Source: Oncomelania hupensis (Eukaryota; Mollusca; Gastropoda; Littorinimorpha; Pomatiopsidae). Taken from it: a DNA stretch of 64,000 nt. The position numbers and the translations under genes were made by a program. Shown piece after piece: positions 1 to 10,980 of the stretch. Each line of letters begins with the position of its first letter. Position 1 is the stretch's first letter. The stretch covers positions 3,583,921 to 3,647,920 of the forward strand of contig CM072522.1 in assembly GCA_036898135.1 (NCBI GenBank), given 5' to 3'. The notes under the pieces were generated by a model. It saw nothing but the letters and a program-made list of their open reading frames with translations. It was not told the origin of the DNA and made no database searches.

Positions 1-1335
1 TCCTTTGATTCCACATTTACCAATATGAAGTGCCCGGTAGGTAAGGAAGAATTCTAATCTGCATTAAATACATGCTTTGCCAAATATTCCCTTTATGTCA
101 ACAATTGTGTGTGTACATAACTTTATGCAATGCTTCCATGATGGATATGATCACATGACAGTTCACACTTGAGATTGATCACTTCTGGGGATTAATCTGC
201 TTGTACTTTTTCCTGTCAGACAATAAACTGATTAAAATGTCAAGTACAGTCAAGAGCTGTGGTTGAAAAGTAAAGGTGTAAGTAACTTCACCATTTGAGG
301 TAAGCTAGCTTTGACAGAGACAACGTGAAGTTATGCACAAAGAGTGGAACAAAAGGGCATTTTACCTTAAAGAACAATTGACTAAAATTAGCTATGTTTT
401 TAAAGGAATCAATTTAAACTGCATTAAAAAAGATACCTTGGCACAATAGTGAAGCTCAAGGGCTCGAAATGTGTGGTCATAATTTTACGCAATGATATGC
501 AATTGGTCTGGTCATGAAGTTATGTACATTCGCATAGGAATGGCAAAATAAATCAGACTAAAGCCCAGTAGTTAACAATCACATGTATGGAACAAAACTT
601 ATTTCATTAAATTATTATAATATGAAATACATTAATTGAAGAGCTCTGGGTGATAAAATTTTGGTGTATGTAACTTCACCATTTTGATGCAGGCTTGCTT
701 TGACAAAGAATGTGAAGTTATGCACAAAGAGTGGAACAAGGCTGTGTTTGTTGGTGAGCTGTGTTGATAATTTTTAATCATCTTTTGAGTGTAAATAATG
801 TATGTATCTTTTAAAAGAAAAAGTATCACTTCAAATTTTTAAATCAAAATAAAAAACGAATTGTGTTCATCATTTCACAAAATCCACTTACTTTCTGGTT
901 TTGGAAGTTAGTAGTGAAGTTATGTACTAAGAGAAATGGTCTCATAATGAATAGAAGAAACAAGTAAGTGGGATACGTTTTCACATATTAAGCGTCAGAA
1001 TAATCCTACACTGGGAAAAACTAAATTACTCTAATTTCTTTCAAGGATGGTTGAGTTCATCACTTTACACAACTTTGAGCAAGCACAATTTTTCACTAGC
1101 TGTGTGACGTTATGCACGTGGTCGGTATTACAAAAAATGAAGACTATAGTGACCACAACAAGAAAGAAATCAAAAATAATGTTATAAAAACATTTGTGAT
1201 GCATAATTATTAGCCTATGGTACTAAATATCCCATCATTTAAACAAAATAACAAAACACCTATAAGACCGAGATGTTTCGGATTGTGAAGTTACGCACAC
1301 AAACGAATTAGACTAACAAAAGGTGCCACTTTATT
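1..1335. repeat. Degenerate tandem array, about 190-bp period, GTGAAGTTATGCAC motif
   Basis: A motif close to GTGAAGTTATGCAC recurs near 325, 514, 712, 914, 1104 and 1285, at intervals of 181-202 bp. The stretches around 255-350 and 655-745 align over about 95 bp and each also carries an upstream GTAACTTCACC, the inverse of part of the motif. Between motifs the sequence is AT-rich and diverged. No coding exon is seen here. If the exon at 1685-1730 is real, the array lies in intron 1 of that minus-strand gene. Confidence 0.6.
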
Positions 1336-1684
1336 GTCTATTATTAGCGGTGTATTTGTACGCAACGAAAATATAATCTGTATAAAAATATAAACGTTTA
1401 AAATTGATTTGACAATAATACCTGTTAAAAAATCGTGTACGTTGCTTCATGACAAATTGTCAAAAACGGGTGCAAAAAATAATGCATAATATAGATCTAC
1501 AAACAAGAACGTTTACTCAAACACCTTTGTAGCGATGCTGTTGACTTGAAACAAACATACATTTTTATCACAAAAACACGAGATTTACTCCATCAATGTT
1601 GACAGAAAAGTCGAAAAACACTGACCAAGCCACCAAAAATATGCGTGCATAACTTAGATGACAAATTCATGACACTCGACTTAC

Positions 1685-1730
1685 CTTCATTTTTGGACGA
1701 ATCCGCCTCATTTCTTTCTTCTTCAGCCAT
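1685..1730 (-). CDS. Possible first coding exon of a minus-strand gene
   Basis: On the minus strand an ATG at 1730-1728 sits in a strong context (G at -3, G at +4). It opens 15 codons, MAEEERNEADSSKNE, plus one base, and is followed directly by a consensus donor GTAAGT. Short acidic openings ending at a donor are typical of first coding exons. The gene would continue towards position 1 and beyond, through the repeat-rich intron. No downstream exon could be recognised in 1-1684 and no function can be assigned. A chance ATG plus donor remains possible. Confidence 0.35.
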
Positions 1731-2456
1731 CGCACGTTGAATGTTAACAAAGGCCAATTGTTTCACGTGTTAAAATTGACGCTAACCGCATTATTTAGAA
1801 AATTTGGAGCCTCAAAAAAACAGTACGTCACGTATGGTTTTCATGACCCAAAAGTTGACAGCAATTTGTTTGCCTATATTATTCGTTCGATTAATTATAT
1901 CATTATTCTGATTATTGTATTGCTTATATTAAGTTTTGGACTCATGTTTCATAATTTATTAGCATAAGAAATAAAGTGAATTACAACACCAGCGCGGATT
2001 AATAAGCCCTGAAGCTGAATCACGAAAATACGTGACGTACGCGGGAGTCGCCGATTTCGACGCATATCTCCAAAAAATACGAACCGATTTTAAAATGTAA
2101 AATTGTTTCGTACCCTTTATACATTTTTAATTTCGGAAATTAAATTTTTATTAATATTCTATGAAGCAGTTTTATGCCGGTCGGCAAATACCGAACACAC
2201 TGTTTACGATGTCACAAAAAGTGTAACGGAAACCGCCGATCGTTACGTCATTCATCGTGAGTTTTTTTCTTCTTTGACGTGGTTTATCGATCCGTCCTTG
2301 ACGTCAAAATGAAGAACGATCTTTTCTCTGTCAGATTCACATTTTATTTTGTTTCAAATGATGATATGCAGCGAGTCCGCTTCCTCGCAAAGTAACAGTA
2401 CCGGCGAAAATCGAGTCCGACGCCATTTCAGAGCCTTGCCCAGATATGTCCACTGT
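1731..2456. promoter_or_regulatory. Possible promoter region with CRE-like sites
   Basis: Upstream of the possible minus-strand first exon, this stretch is richer in CpG than its surroundings. It holds a full palindromic CRE, TGACGTCA, at 2299-2306, and related ACGTCA sites near 1823 and 2245. CREB/ATF-family factors bind such sites in animals. No TATA box can be tied to a start site. Two open frames here (1737-1967 and 2103-2312) look like chance. The regulatory role is inferred from position and motif only. Confidence 0.25.
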
Positions 2457-4240
2457 GACAACCAACACTAATTCTCACCACTCCATTTATTCTGTATCAA
2501 AACTAAAGGTAATGAGCAGGTTCAATCTAATTATTTTGTATACAGCCATTTAGGTGATCCAATCTCAACAAAAAGAAACATTCTAAAATTATTGCAGAAA
2601 TAAAAAACATACTATTTGGTGATGGTTGTCACAAGAACTGGAAGGACATACATCTCATCCAAGATAAAAAACATCATTACAGAACATTATAATATTAGTA
2701 ATAAGCAGTTTACTTTTATTCATTTACTCCTTCAAGCTGGTGATTTATTCTGACCAGTAAAATATATTAGAAATCAATTAGTACAGGAATAATTACCCAA
2801 ATATCAGTTTTGGTGTTGGTTGTCATGGTACATTGCTGGACATCTGAATTTTATCACAAAACATATGAACTAAAATAAGCAAAATTAAAAACAGCAACCA
2901 AGACTAGAGAAAGTTTTATAGGCGTTACATATCTCCTTACCTAAGTGTGTTAATGGGAAAAAAAAGCATGAAATAATAAAGGTCATACTTTTTTTTTTTT
3001 GAAATTTGAAGAAACATGAGCTTTTGGGTTTTAACCCCATTAGATACAACTGCAAGCTAACTAAATTACTAGGGGGTCGGTAGGTTTAGTTCAAGGGTAA
3101 TCATGATTTAATTTTGTCATTATTAAAAATACATCCCGTTCTAGACAGCCATACATGTAATTTAACTGAGTTTAACAAGCCTGTCAGCAATGTCAGCCAT
3201 CTCTGATCTTATGCCTTTTTCCTTGATTTAAGTCCAAGGCCAATCCCTCAACACAGTGCATAGCTTCAAATATTTGGGAGCCATTGTGTCAGACAATGGG
3301 TCCCGACAGGACGTCCTCTCCAGGATCGCACAAACAACTGCTGCCCTGACAAGGTTGAAGCTCATTTGGAAAGACAGGACCATCAGTCTAAATTTCAAAG
3401 TAAGACTGCTGCGCTCCCTTGTCATCTCCATCTTCCTATATGCTTGCGAGGCATGGACCCTCACAGCAAATCTTCAACGAAGAATACAAAGCATGGAGAT
3501 GAGGTGACTACAGAAGACTTCTGGGCATTCCCTATACCCAACACATCACCAATGACGAAGTCCGACAGACCATCACACAGGCCATTGGACAACACGATGA
3601 CCTGCTCACAGTGGTGAAGAAACGGAAACTCCGATGGTATGGCCACGTCACCAGATCATCAGGCCTTTCAAAGACCATTCTGCAAGGCACAGTGCAAGAA
3701 GGTAGAAGAAGAGGGAGACCGAAAAAGAGGTGGGAGGACAACATTCGAGAATGGACTGGTTTGACACTGAGCGAAGCCATGAGGGCTGCTGAGGACAGAG
3801 AAAGATGGAGTATGCTGGTTAAACGATCATCTGAACTACGACCTCCGGGTTATGGGACAGGATAGGAGGATAGGATAGGAATTTATATACTCAGGCATGA
3901 TTTAAATTTCTATCTGTTTATAACTGTACCACTTTTTTCTTTTCTGTTTCTTTTTGTTTGAGTTAGAGACAAAGATGTAAAATCAAAAATATCACAGCTT
4001 ATGTGACAAGACTGTTTAGTGTTGGTTGTCACTGAATGTCCAGATAGAAAAAATGTTCTGCTTTAAATTATTATGAGCACATTCTTCAATAACATAATTT
4101 TTTTAACTTCAGTTGTAAAAATTACATGTATTTATTATGAAACAAAATAAATATAACAATATTTTTTTTTATTAAAATGACTTAAAATGTCTTTTTTTTA
4201 AAGTGTTGGTTGTCACATTTTTCATTGATTCTGAACAACT
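2457..4240. repeat. Second degenerate array, about 190-bp period, TTGGTTGTCAC motif
   Basis: GTGTTGGTTGTCAC or a close form occurs near 2620, 2815, 4020 and 4204, and in reverse at 2457-2470. Pairs are 184-195 bp apart, and several are followed by a TGGACATCT-like block 25-35 bp downstream. The gap between 2815 and 4020 is explained by the RTE insertion at 3228-3882: removing it leaves about three periods. No gene is seen in the array. Confidence 0.5.
3228..3882 (+). mobile_element. RTE-like LINE, 5'-truncated copy A (3' end of ORF2)
   Basis: This is the last 650 bp of the RTE-like LINE seen nearly whole at 35.3-38.6 kb. It begins inside ORF2 just before the FKYLGAIVSDNGSR block and runs through KRKLRWYGHVTRSSGL and RWEDNIREWTGL to a 3' tail of GGATA repeats. 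An extra base near 3508 shifts the frame, so the C-terminal part reads in pieces. It cannot encode a working protein. It interrupts the TTGGTTGTCAC array. Confidence 0.9.
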
Positions 4241-4340
4241 GGACATCTTACAGAAACTTACCTGCTGGAAGTCTACTTGCTAGCTACAAATAAAGAGGGA
4301 CTAGGATTATTGTTTGTGGTATCTCATGTTGCAGTCCTGT

Positions 4341-4343
<3 letters not shown>

Positions 4344-4375
<32 letters not shown>

Positions 4376-4545
4376 GGATGCTATGTACGCGCCTTATCCC
4401 AAGGCTCAAAGCTCGGCGATCTGTACTAACATACACGCTCACCTGTCTCATACACCCTCACACACACAACAAATACACATCCGTCACTCAAGCAGGTGGT
4501 GTAAAGGCAGGGAGATCGCTGTTACAAGTCAGACAGAAAATCATT
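4344..4545 (-). repeat. Interspersed repeat 3' end with ATT tail (copy 1)
   Basis: Read on the minus strand, this block ends in a short conserved 3' segment (GGCGCGTACATAGCATCCAG) followed by a run of ATT. A second copy lies in the opposite orientation at 62480-62690. Tails of this form are common at the 3' ends of LINE and LINE-driven SINE families in molluscs, but no coding part is present, so the family stays unnamed. Confidence 0.55.
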
Positions 4546-4549
4546 TTTT

Positions 4550-5852
4550 TAGTCCTGTATAGTCCTCGCCATTTTATGTAGTGGACTAGTATAGTCCTTG
4601 CCATATCATTAAATAGACTAGTATGGTCATCGCCATTTCATGTAGTAGACTAGTATAGTCCTCGCCAATTTATATAGTACACTAGTATGGTCCTTGCCAT
4701 TTTTTGTAGAAGACTTTATGGTCCTTGCCATTTCATGTAGCAGTCCTGTATGTTCCTCGCCATTTCATGTAGTAGACTAGAATGGTCCTCGCAAATTTAT
4801 ATAGTACACTAGTATGGTCCTCACCATTTTTTGTAGTAGACTTTGTCGTCCTCGCCATTTCATGCAGCAGTCCTGTATGGTCCTCGCCATATCATGTAGG
4901 AGTCTTGTATAGTCCTCACCATTTCATGTAGGAGACTAGTAATAGTATGGTCCTCACCATTTCATGTAGTAGACTAGTATGGTCCTCACCATTTCATGTA
5001 GTAGATCAGTATGGTCCTCACCATTTCATGTAGTAGACTAGTATGGTCCTCGCCATTTCATGTAGTAGACTAGAATGGTCCTCGCAAATTTATATAGTAC
5101 ACTAGTATGGTCCTCACCATTTTTTGTAGTAGACTTTGTCGTCCTCGCCATTTCATGCAGCAGTCCTGTATGGTCCTCGCCATATCATGTAGGAGTCTTG
5201 TATAGTCCTCACCATTTCATGTAGGAGACTAGTATGGTCCTCACCATTTCATGTAGTAGACTAGTAGTATGGTCCTCACCATTTAATGTAGTAGATTAGT
5301 ATGGTCCTCGCCATTTCATGTAGTAGACTAGTATGGTCCTCGCCATTTCATGTAGTAGACTAGTATGGTCCTCGCCATTTCATGTAGTAGACTAGTATGG
5401 TCCTCGCCATTTCATGTAGTAGACTAGTATGGTCCTCGCCATTTCATGTAGCAGTCCTGGCTGACCTGTATGGTCCTCACCATTTCATGTAGTAGACTAG
5501 TATGGTCCTCACCATTTCATGTAGTAGACTAGTATGGTCCTCACCATTTTATGTAGTAGACTAGTATGGTCCTCCCCATTTCATGTAGCAGTCCTGTATG
5601 GTCCTCACCATTTCATGTAGTATAGACTAGTATGGTCCTCACCATTTCATGTAATAGACTAGTATGGTCCTCGCCATTTCATGTATAAGACTAGTATGGT
5701 CCTCACCATTTCATGTAGGAGACTAGTATGGTCCTCACCATTTCATGTAGGAGGCTAGTATGGTCCTCGCCATTTCATGTAGCAGTCCTGTATGGTCCTC
5801 ACCATTTCATGTAGGAGACTAGTATGGTCCTTGCCATTTTATGCATCAGAGT
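4550..5852. repeat. 32-bp minisatellite, about 40 units, with higher-order structure
   Basis: A 32-bp unit repeats head to tail; the exact period is clear at 5299 to 5331. Each unit contains GGTCCTCGCCATTTCATGTA, with A/G variation inside CTCRCC, and most contain the palindrome ACTAGT at the join. A run of variant units starting near 4781 recurs near 5074, an offset of about 293 bp, so blocks of about nine units have been copied together. No open frame spans the array. Confidence 0.9.
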
Positions 5853-6695
5853 TGTTGTCACTGATTGATTAACATGTTTATTTCAATGTTGAAACTGTTT
5901 TGATAGTAATAATACAACCATTTTTAATTCATTATTTTATAGAACTTAATTAATTTAATAAATAAAAATTGAAATAAGAAACAAAGAAAACTTAAAAAAG
6001 AAACCTTTCTTAGCCTTGTTGTGTCTTTAATTTTTTGGTAGACTTAATCACTGTTTATGTCTGTTTTGTGTGTGTTGACTTGTTGTGTGTGCTTGGTAGT
6101 AATAAAAAGAAACGAGTACCCTTTTCCCCAAAGAACAAAAACAAAACAAAACACTAAAAGAAAACACACACACACATGTATATAAAGACATTGATTGTTC
6201 CAAAAAAAATCAACTTAACCATGTGTTTGTTTTACATCACAGAGCTCTTCTGGGAACAAAACAAACGAGCCTAGCTTATAAATGCTCAACATGCACACAC
6301 TCACGTTAAGTATCAAAACAATGAATTTATAATTCAATAAAAACAAATTTTTAAAAACAAACACACACATACACAATCAGCAGCATCTGTACTGACACAC
6401 TCAAAATGAAATGCTACTATTAAACAGTGTGAAACATAAATCAAAACAATGATTTAAAAAAAAATCAATGCATGGTTTTTTTTAAAAGTCAATTCTCTTT
6501 ATTCTTGACCCAATAAAGAATGCTGGGTATATAGAATTTATAATTAGAATATAATATATCCCTCACCAAGAGATGGATTACAAGTTTACGTTATTATTGA
6601 CAACCAGGCACAAAAGAAAAAAATAATAATAAATAAAAAGGTAAATAAATAAATAAATAAAAGGAATAAAAATAAAATAATAAAGTAAATTTAAA
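5853..6695. other. AT-rich non-coding stretch
   Basis: No gene or clear repeat family was found. It has A-rich runs, short CA runs near 6165 and AAATA runs near 6640-6690, where the neighbouring R1 copy begins with a GATT tail. Confidence 0.6.
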
Positions 6696-7345
6696 CATGT
6701 TGATTGATTGATTGTTGCTTTAGGTCCAGCGGACTCTTCCGAGCCAAATCAGGACCGGACAACCCCCAATCCGCATAAAAGATCTGCCGAAACAACCCTA
6801 GTGGGAAAATTGAATGCCCTCCACCGGCCAGTCACTTTACAATAAAGACATCCCACGCAGGGGACGGCAGAGGCTTTACCCCAACTACTCGAACCCCCAG
6901 TTACAAAAACAAAATAGAATACAAACATCATTATAAATCATCAACAAAACACATACATATAAAATGGCTATAGTGCTAAATAATAACATCATACTACATA
7001 GGAAGCCCTAGTGACCACCCGGCAGAAAGCGTCCAACACTCCCAAGCTGATCCAACAGACCTCATACACAAACAAGGAGTCTTGTCCAGGAAGAGTTTTC
7101 AAGAAAAAAGGCAGGTCATTGATCTAGCGAAGAAGAAGATAGTATAGCAGAGTGATAGGACAGATCAGGAATGGGAAAGAGCAAATGAGGAAGACAGCGA
7201 CAGTGGGAATTTAAAGCACTAAATTTCCAGAAAGTGGGGATACTATTTATACTGAAACCCCCGGCACTCCAACGGGGGTACTGTTGCCGCAGTGAATCAG
7301 TCATGCCTACAAAGGCAAGACAGGTTTTCAACTGGGGCTTTCACT
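6696..7345 (-). repeat. R1 interspersed repeat, copy 1
   Basis: R1 is a family of about 630-650 bp found four or more times in this window (here, 38735-39363, and in the 42.7-45.0 kb cluster). In sense orientation it begins near a GGGGGTTTCAGTATAAATAG block, contains GTCCCCTGCGTGGGATGTC, and ends GGACCTAAAGCAACAATC with a tail of CAAT repeats (GATT at 6699 here). It has no tRNA-like head and no terminal inverted repeats. The simple-repeat tail suggests a retrotransposed, non-autonomous element. A 60-codon frame is open in four copies but is probably not coding. Confidence 0.75.
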
Positions 7346-7671
7346 TTTCCCTTTATAGGTTAGAACAATCTACAGTGGCAAGATTGCTCATGACCCCAAG
7401 GGGTAATTTAAACATAAGTAAATAAATAAATTAAAAGGATAAATCAACATGCTATCTAGTACAAATAGAACAAAATTAATCATCTAAAATAAAAAAACAA
7501 ACACAATCAAATTGTTTTCAGTTCTGATAAATATACATTTAATAAGCTAATTTTCTATATATTAAACAAAACAATCATTGCTTTAATGATAAATATAAAC
7601 AATCGGAAATACAGTACTACAGCATGCGTGTAAAATAAATGTACAACTCAACTTTGTCCATGCCTACTATA
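7346..7671. other. Non-coding stretch
   Basis: AT-rich sequence between the R1 copy and a SINE. No gene or recognisable repeat was seen. Confidence 0.5.
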
Positions 7672-7868
7672 GGGCCGGGTAGCTCAGTTGGTAAGAGCGT
7701 CTTGCTAGTAACCGAAAGGTCGCTGGTTCGAATCCCGGATTGGTCAACGTGTGATCATATTATTTTCCCCTTTACCAACAACTGGCCCGCTGGTGTCAGT
7801 ATAAATCGGTCCAGTAGTCACCTATATGCGAAAGTGTCGTGTGACTATAATCTATACATACAAACAAG
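7672..7868 (+). mobile_element. tRNA-derived SINE, copy 1
   Basis: The head is tRNA-like, with an A box at 7680-7699 (TAGCTCAGTTGGTAAGAGCG) and a B box at 7725-7736 (GGTTCGAATCCC), the two parts of an internal pol III promoter. A body of about 120 bp follows, ending CGTGTGACTATAATCTA and a short ACA-rich tail. Two further copies occur at 13943-14349. Acceptor-stem pairing is not kept, so it is a SINE and not a tRNA gene. Confidence 0.9.
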
Positions 7869-7983
7869 CATTCCCGCGAGTTGAGTTTCCCAGCAGCAGT
7901 CTAATTTTAGACACGCGAAGGGTTTTCCTATCTAATTATAGAGAACGCAACGTCACTTCCACATGAAAATACCGCTCAATCGG

Positions 7984-8208
7984 AGGATTTTCGGGGATAT
8001 TTGGAGAGAAATAACGGAGATTTGGAGATTTCGGGAGATTTCGGTAGATTTCGATAGATTTCGGGGGATTTCGGTAGATTTCTGGGGATTTCGGAGAAAA
8101 TAACGGTAGATTTCGGGGGATTTCGGTAGATTTCGGGGGATTTCGGAGAAAATAACGGGGGATTTCGGGGGATTTCGATAGATTTCGGGGGATTTCGGAG
8201 AAAATAAC
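7984..8208. repeat. Short tandem array of GATTTCGG units
   Basis: About 20 variants of a 10-bp unit (GATTTCGGGG / GATTTCGGTA) run head to tail. They are broken at 8095, 8143 and 8202 by GGAGAAAATAAC, which marks a higher-order unit of 50-60 bp. The minus strand stays open and would give a proline/serine/tyrosine-rich repeat, but this looks like a by-product of the period. Confidence 0.8.
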
Positions 8209-8910
8209 AACCGAGAGTTAGCTGTGTACTGCAGTTCGTTCCGTTCGTTTCGTTTCGTTATTTAGATTAACGTCCCTAGAAACTTGCGCTTATAAGGGAC
8301 AGGAGATTTCCCGATAAGGTAGAACTAAGATTAGGACCGTTATAAACAGGTCACGGGATGAGAGATGACTTAATAGCACAGGCTGAAGGGGCCGCAGACA
8401 AAGCGTGGGCGTACGAAAGGGCTGGGTGGGCGCTTATAGGCTCAGAAGGGTTAGGTGGACACTTATACATGCCTAAGACTATGGGCGCTTATGAGCAAAA
8501 TAGAATGAAAATTACAAAAATTGAAAAAGGACTTTTATATTGATAACAGACCAGGTCTGTAAAGCTTTGGCACAGGGTCAGGGCTGACTGAATATAAAAG
8601 CTGGTTAAAAATAAAATCCTATCAGAGCCACGGTTAAAAACATACACCATATTATAGTTAAAATAAAGATCCAAAAAATGGGACCTAAAATGGCTATACT
8701 AGCCCTAAAAGTCGTTAAATTTACAAAAATAGAAACTAAACAAAGATAAAAATGGTCCAGGACCCAAACGGATAGTTACCACCATAGTAAAAATTTAAAA
8801 AGCAAGCAACAAAGAAAAAAAAAACACAGCTACAACCGACAAACACAGACCAATACGAATTGTTACGCACAATTAAAATTAAAAAGCAACAGACAAAAAT
8901 ATAAAAACTA

Positions 8911-9082
8911 GGCATCACCGTGTCCCGGGTCCATGTCCATCCACCGCTACCCGAGGCAAAACCGCAAAAGGGAAAGAAAATATATTCTCAATTTCCTTTG
9001 CGTGTCTATGGAAGCGGATGCAGGCTTCCTAGGCATCACCGTGTCCCGGGTCCATGTTCCATCCACCGCACCCGAGGCAAAA
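8911..9082. repeat. Local direct duplication of about 50 bp inside the LINE
   Basis: The block beginning TAGGCATCACCGTGTCCCGG occurs at about 8910 and again at about 9029, offset 119 bp, with small differences. On the coding strand the second occurrence provides a stop for the ORF1 reading frame. It could have arisen by template slippage during reverse transcription or by local DNA duplication. Confidence 0.75.
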
Positions 9083-10944
9083 CCCCACCGAAACAGATCC
9101 AGCGCGTAATCAACGGAAACCGGCTCAAAATGAACATACAAGAACTTCGCATAATCCGACATTTGTTTAAGAAAATCGGAGGAACCACGATCAGCCTGGG
9201 TGAAACTAGACCTGGTAGCTGCAGCCGGCAAAGTCTGCGATGGCGTATCGCATACACTAACAGTAGTATTACCTCCGGGACCCTTACCCGGAGATGACTG
9301 GGACGCAGCGTCACTCATACTCCTGGCAAAATCGGACTGGACCCGGATATCAGAAATGACCTGACTAGAAGTGGACGGTTTTCGCGCGGCCAAGACCCGA
9401 ACAGTGTCAGCCAACCCGGCCACCACCCGTGTTAACTTATCCACAAGATTTTCCAGTTTGCTAATTGCCATCCAGGGGTCGCTGCCGCCAGAAATAGGCG
9501 CAGACGACACTTCAGTGGGAATCACGCCGCTATTGGAATTGGTGGCTATCAGAGGGGGAAACGGATCGGCCTGGTCTACGGAGTACCGAGGTGGCACAGC
9601 AACCGACACGGCCGGGGTGACGGGGGCTCGAGGATTACCCCACACGGATTTTGCTTGCTTGTCATCGCGACCAGGAGGCGGGAGCGCCGCCCCCACCACA
9701 AAATCAACAGGGACACCACCAAGTCCCCGAGCGGTTTTTGTCGACGACGAAAGCCGCGCAGGGTCCGCTGCTAACTGGGTACGGGCCTGGGAAAGAGCCT
9801 GGGCCCGAGGCATGTAGTTGGATGCCCTGAGGCGATTCGCAAGAATGCGCTCCCTCAGGGCTGGACAGTTACTATTGGTAGCCGAGTGCTCACCATTGCA
9901 GTTTGAACAGGAGCGTATTTTAGCAGTACACGTCTCCCCAGAATGACCAGATTTTCCACACGAGGGACAGATTTGTACAGAATGACAGAATTTTCTAATA
10001 TGACCATATTTGTGACATTGAAAGCAGCGGAGCACTGCAGCGACAAACGGGCGCATCGGATAATCTTCTCCTATTGATGAGCAAAACATCAGGGAGTGTT
10101 TCCGCCTTGATAACGACTCTGAGTGAGTTAGAGGCCTGTCCATCCGCTCGTTTCAAACGGTGGATACTCTTTATAGTACACGGTCGTACATGGCCATCAG
10201 GGTCGACCACACCCTCACATTTGGCCTTTATATCCTCTTCGCTCACAGAGACGGGGATACCCTGAATGACACCCTCCACCGAAGGGCTCGGCACGACAAC
10301 CACCACCGACAACTGTCCGAGTTCTGTAAGTGCAACTAGCTTTTGTTGCTGTACACGGGTCTTACACCCTATGAGAAAGCCATCGCCAATCTGTCTCAGC
10401 CGATCAATAGGACCGACGGCATCGCTCAGATGCTCTGTGAGCTTCCAGCCGCGCGATTACAGAGTCGCGGGACTGGGGTCGTCCGTATATTTAACTACAG
10501 CTGGATAACGGCAAAGGCCATGGTTCAGCACTGGTAGCGGATTTGAAAAGACCTTGGTCCCCTTTTTGTTTTTACGCCTACCTGTAACGGTAGACCATAC
10601 GTGGTCTGATTCTTTACGGAGATCGGAAGCAGTCTCACACTGCGCTGTCCCCGCGGACGGTTCCAAACGCTCCACTACCCGAGCCGAATCGGACACCGAA
10701 CCGATATCCTCCTCCAAGATATCGTCAACCATCAACTCTTCCTCCGAGGACGAGGAGGAGGAAACAGACAGAGTTCCTCTCTCTTCCGGCTAGGTGTAAC
10801 CAGACCCATATCAACCGGGGCGACCAGGTCACCCTCAATCGGGCCAGGCACTTCACACGCCTGGGAAGTCTCAATGACAGTGTCGCTCATGGCCTTCACC
10901 ACCGCGAGTCTTTTCTCGTCACCCCCTCGGGGCACCGACGCCAC
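8947..10944 (-). pseudogene. LINE ORF1 (gag-like RNA-binding protein), frame-disrupted
   Basis: Three CCHC zinc knuckles follow one another (CFQCHKYGHIRKFC, CPSCGKSGHSGETC, CSNCNGEHSATNSNC), after an upstream domain around GVIQGIPVSVSEEDIK that resembles the region before the knuckles in jockey/I-type LINE ORF1 proteins. Such proteins coat the LINE RNA. Reading from 10944, the frame changes near 10730, 10470 and 10050, so at least three indels break it. The last frame (10143-8947) is the longest intact piece, about 398 codons. Its C-terminus runs into a duplicated segment at 8911-9082. No intact start is visible: the minus-strand frame opens with GTG after a stop. Confidence 0.75.
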
Positions 10945-10980
10945 GGTGGCGCTCGCGAACTGGACCTATCCATCGCACCG

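Larger units (their letters stand above)
8232..10980 (-). mobile_element. LINE with ORF1 but no ORF2
   Basis: The element reads on the minus strand. Its ORF1 (gag-like, CCHC knuckles) lies at 8947-10944. The sequence downstream, 8946 to 8232, has no reverse transcriptase or endonuclease homology and ends in a tail-like run of ACGAA units (CGTTCCGTTCGTTTCGTTTCGTT region at 8229-8257 on the plus strand). The 5' boundary near 10980 is approximate. LINE insertions are usually truncated at the 5' end, so a copy that keeps ORF1 and lacks ORF2 is unusual. An internal deletion or a half-LINE type of element would both fit. Confidence 0.55.

Noticed and set aside
1737..1967. Small membrane protein
   Set aside because: The hydrophobic C-terminus comes from AT-rich codons; there is no splice or homology support.
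4550..5852. CRISPR-like array of regular repeats
   Set aside because: Units are directly adjacent with no unique spacers, and the DNA is eukaryotic.
7672..7760. Functional tRNA gene
   Set aside because: The same sequence occurs three times with an identical 120-bp body and ACA tail, so it is a SINE head.
9371..9817. 148-codon open frame on the plus strand
   Set aside because: It is antisense to the GC-rich LINE ORF1 and is a shadow of that frame.
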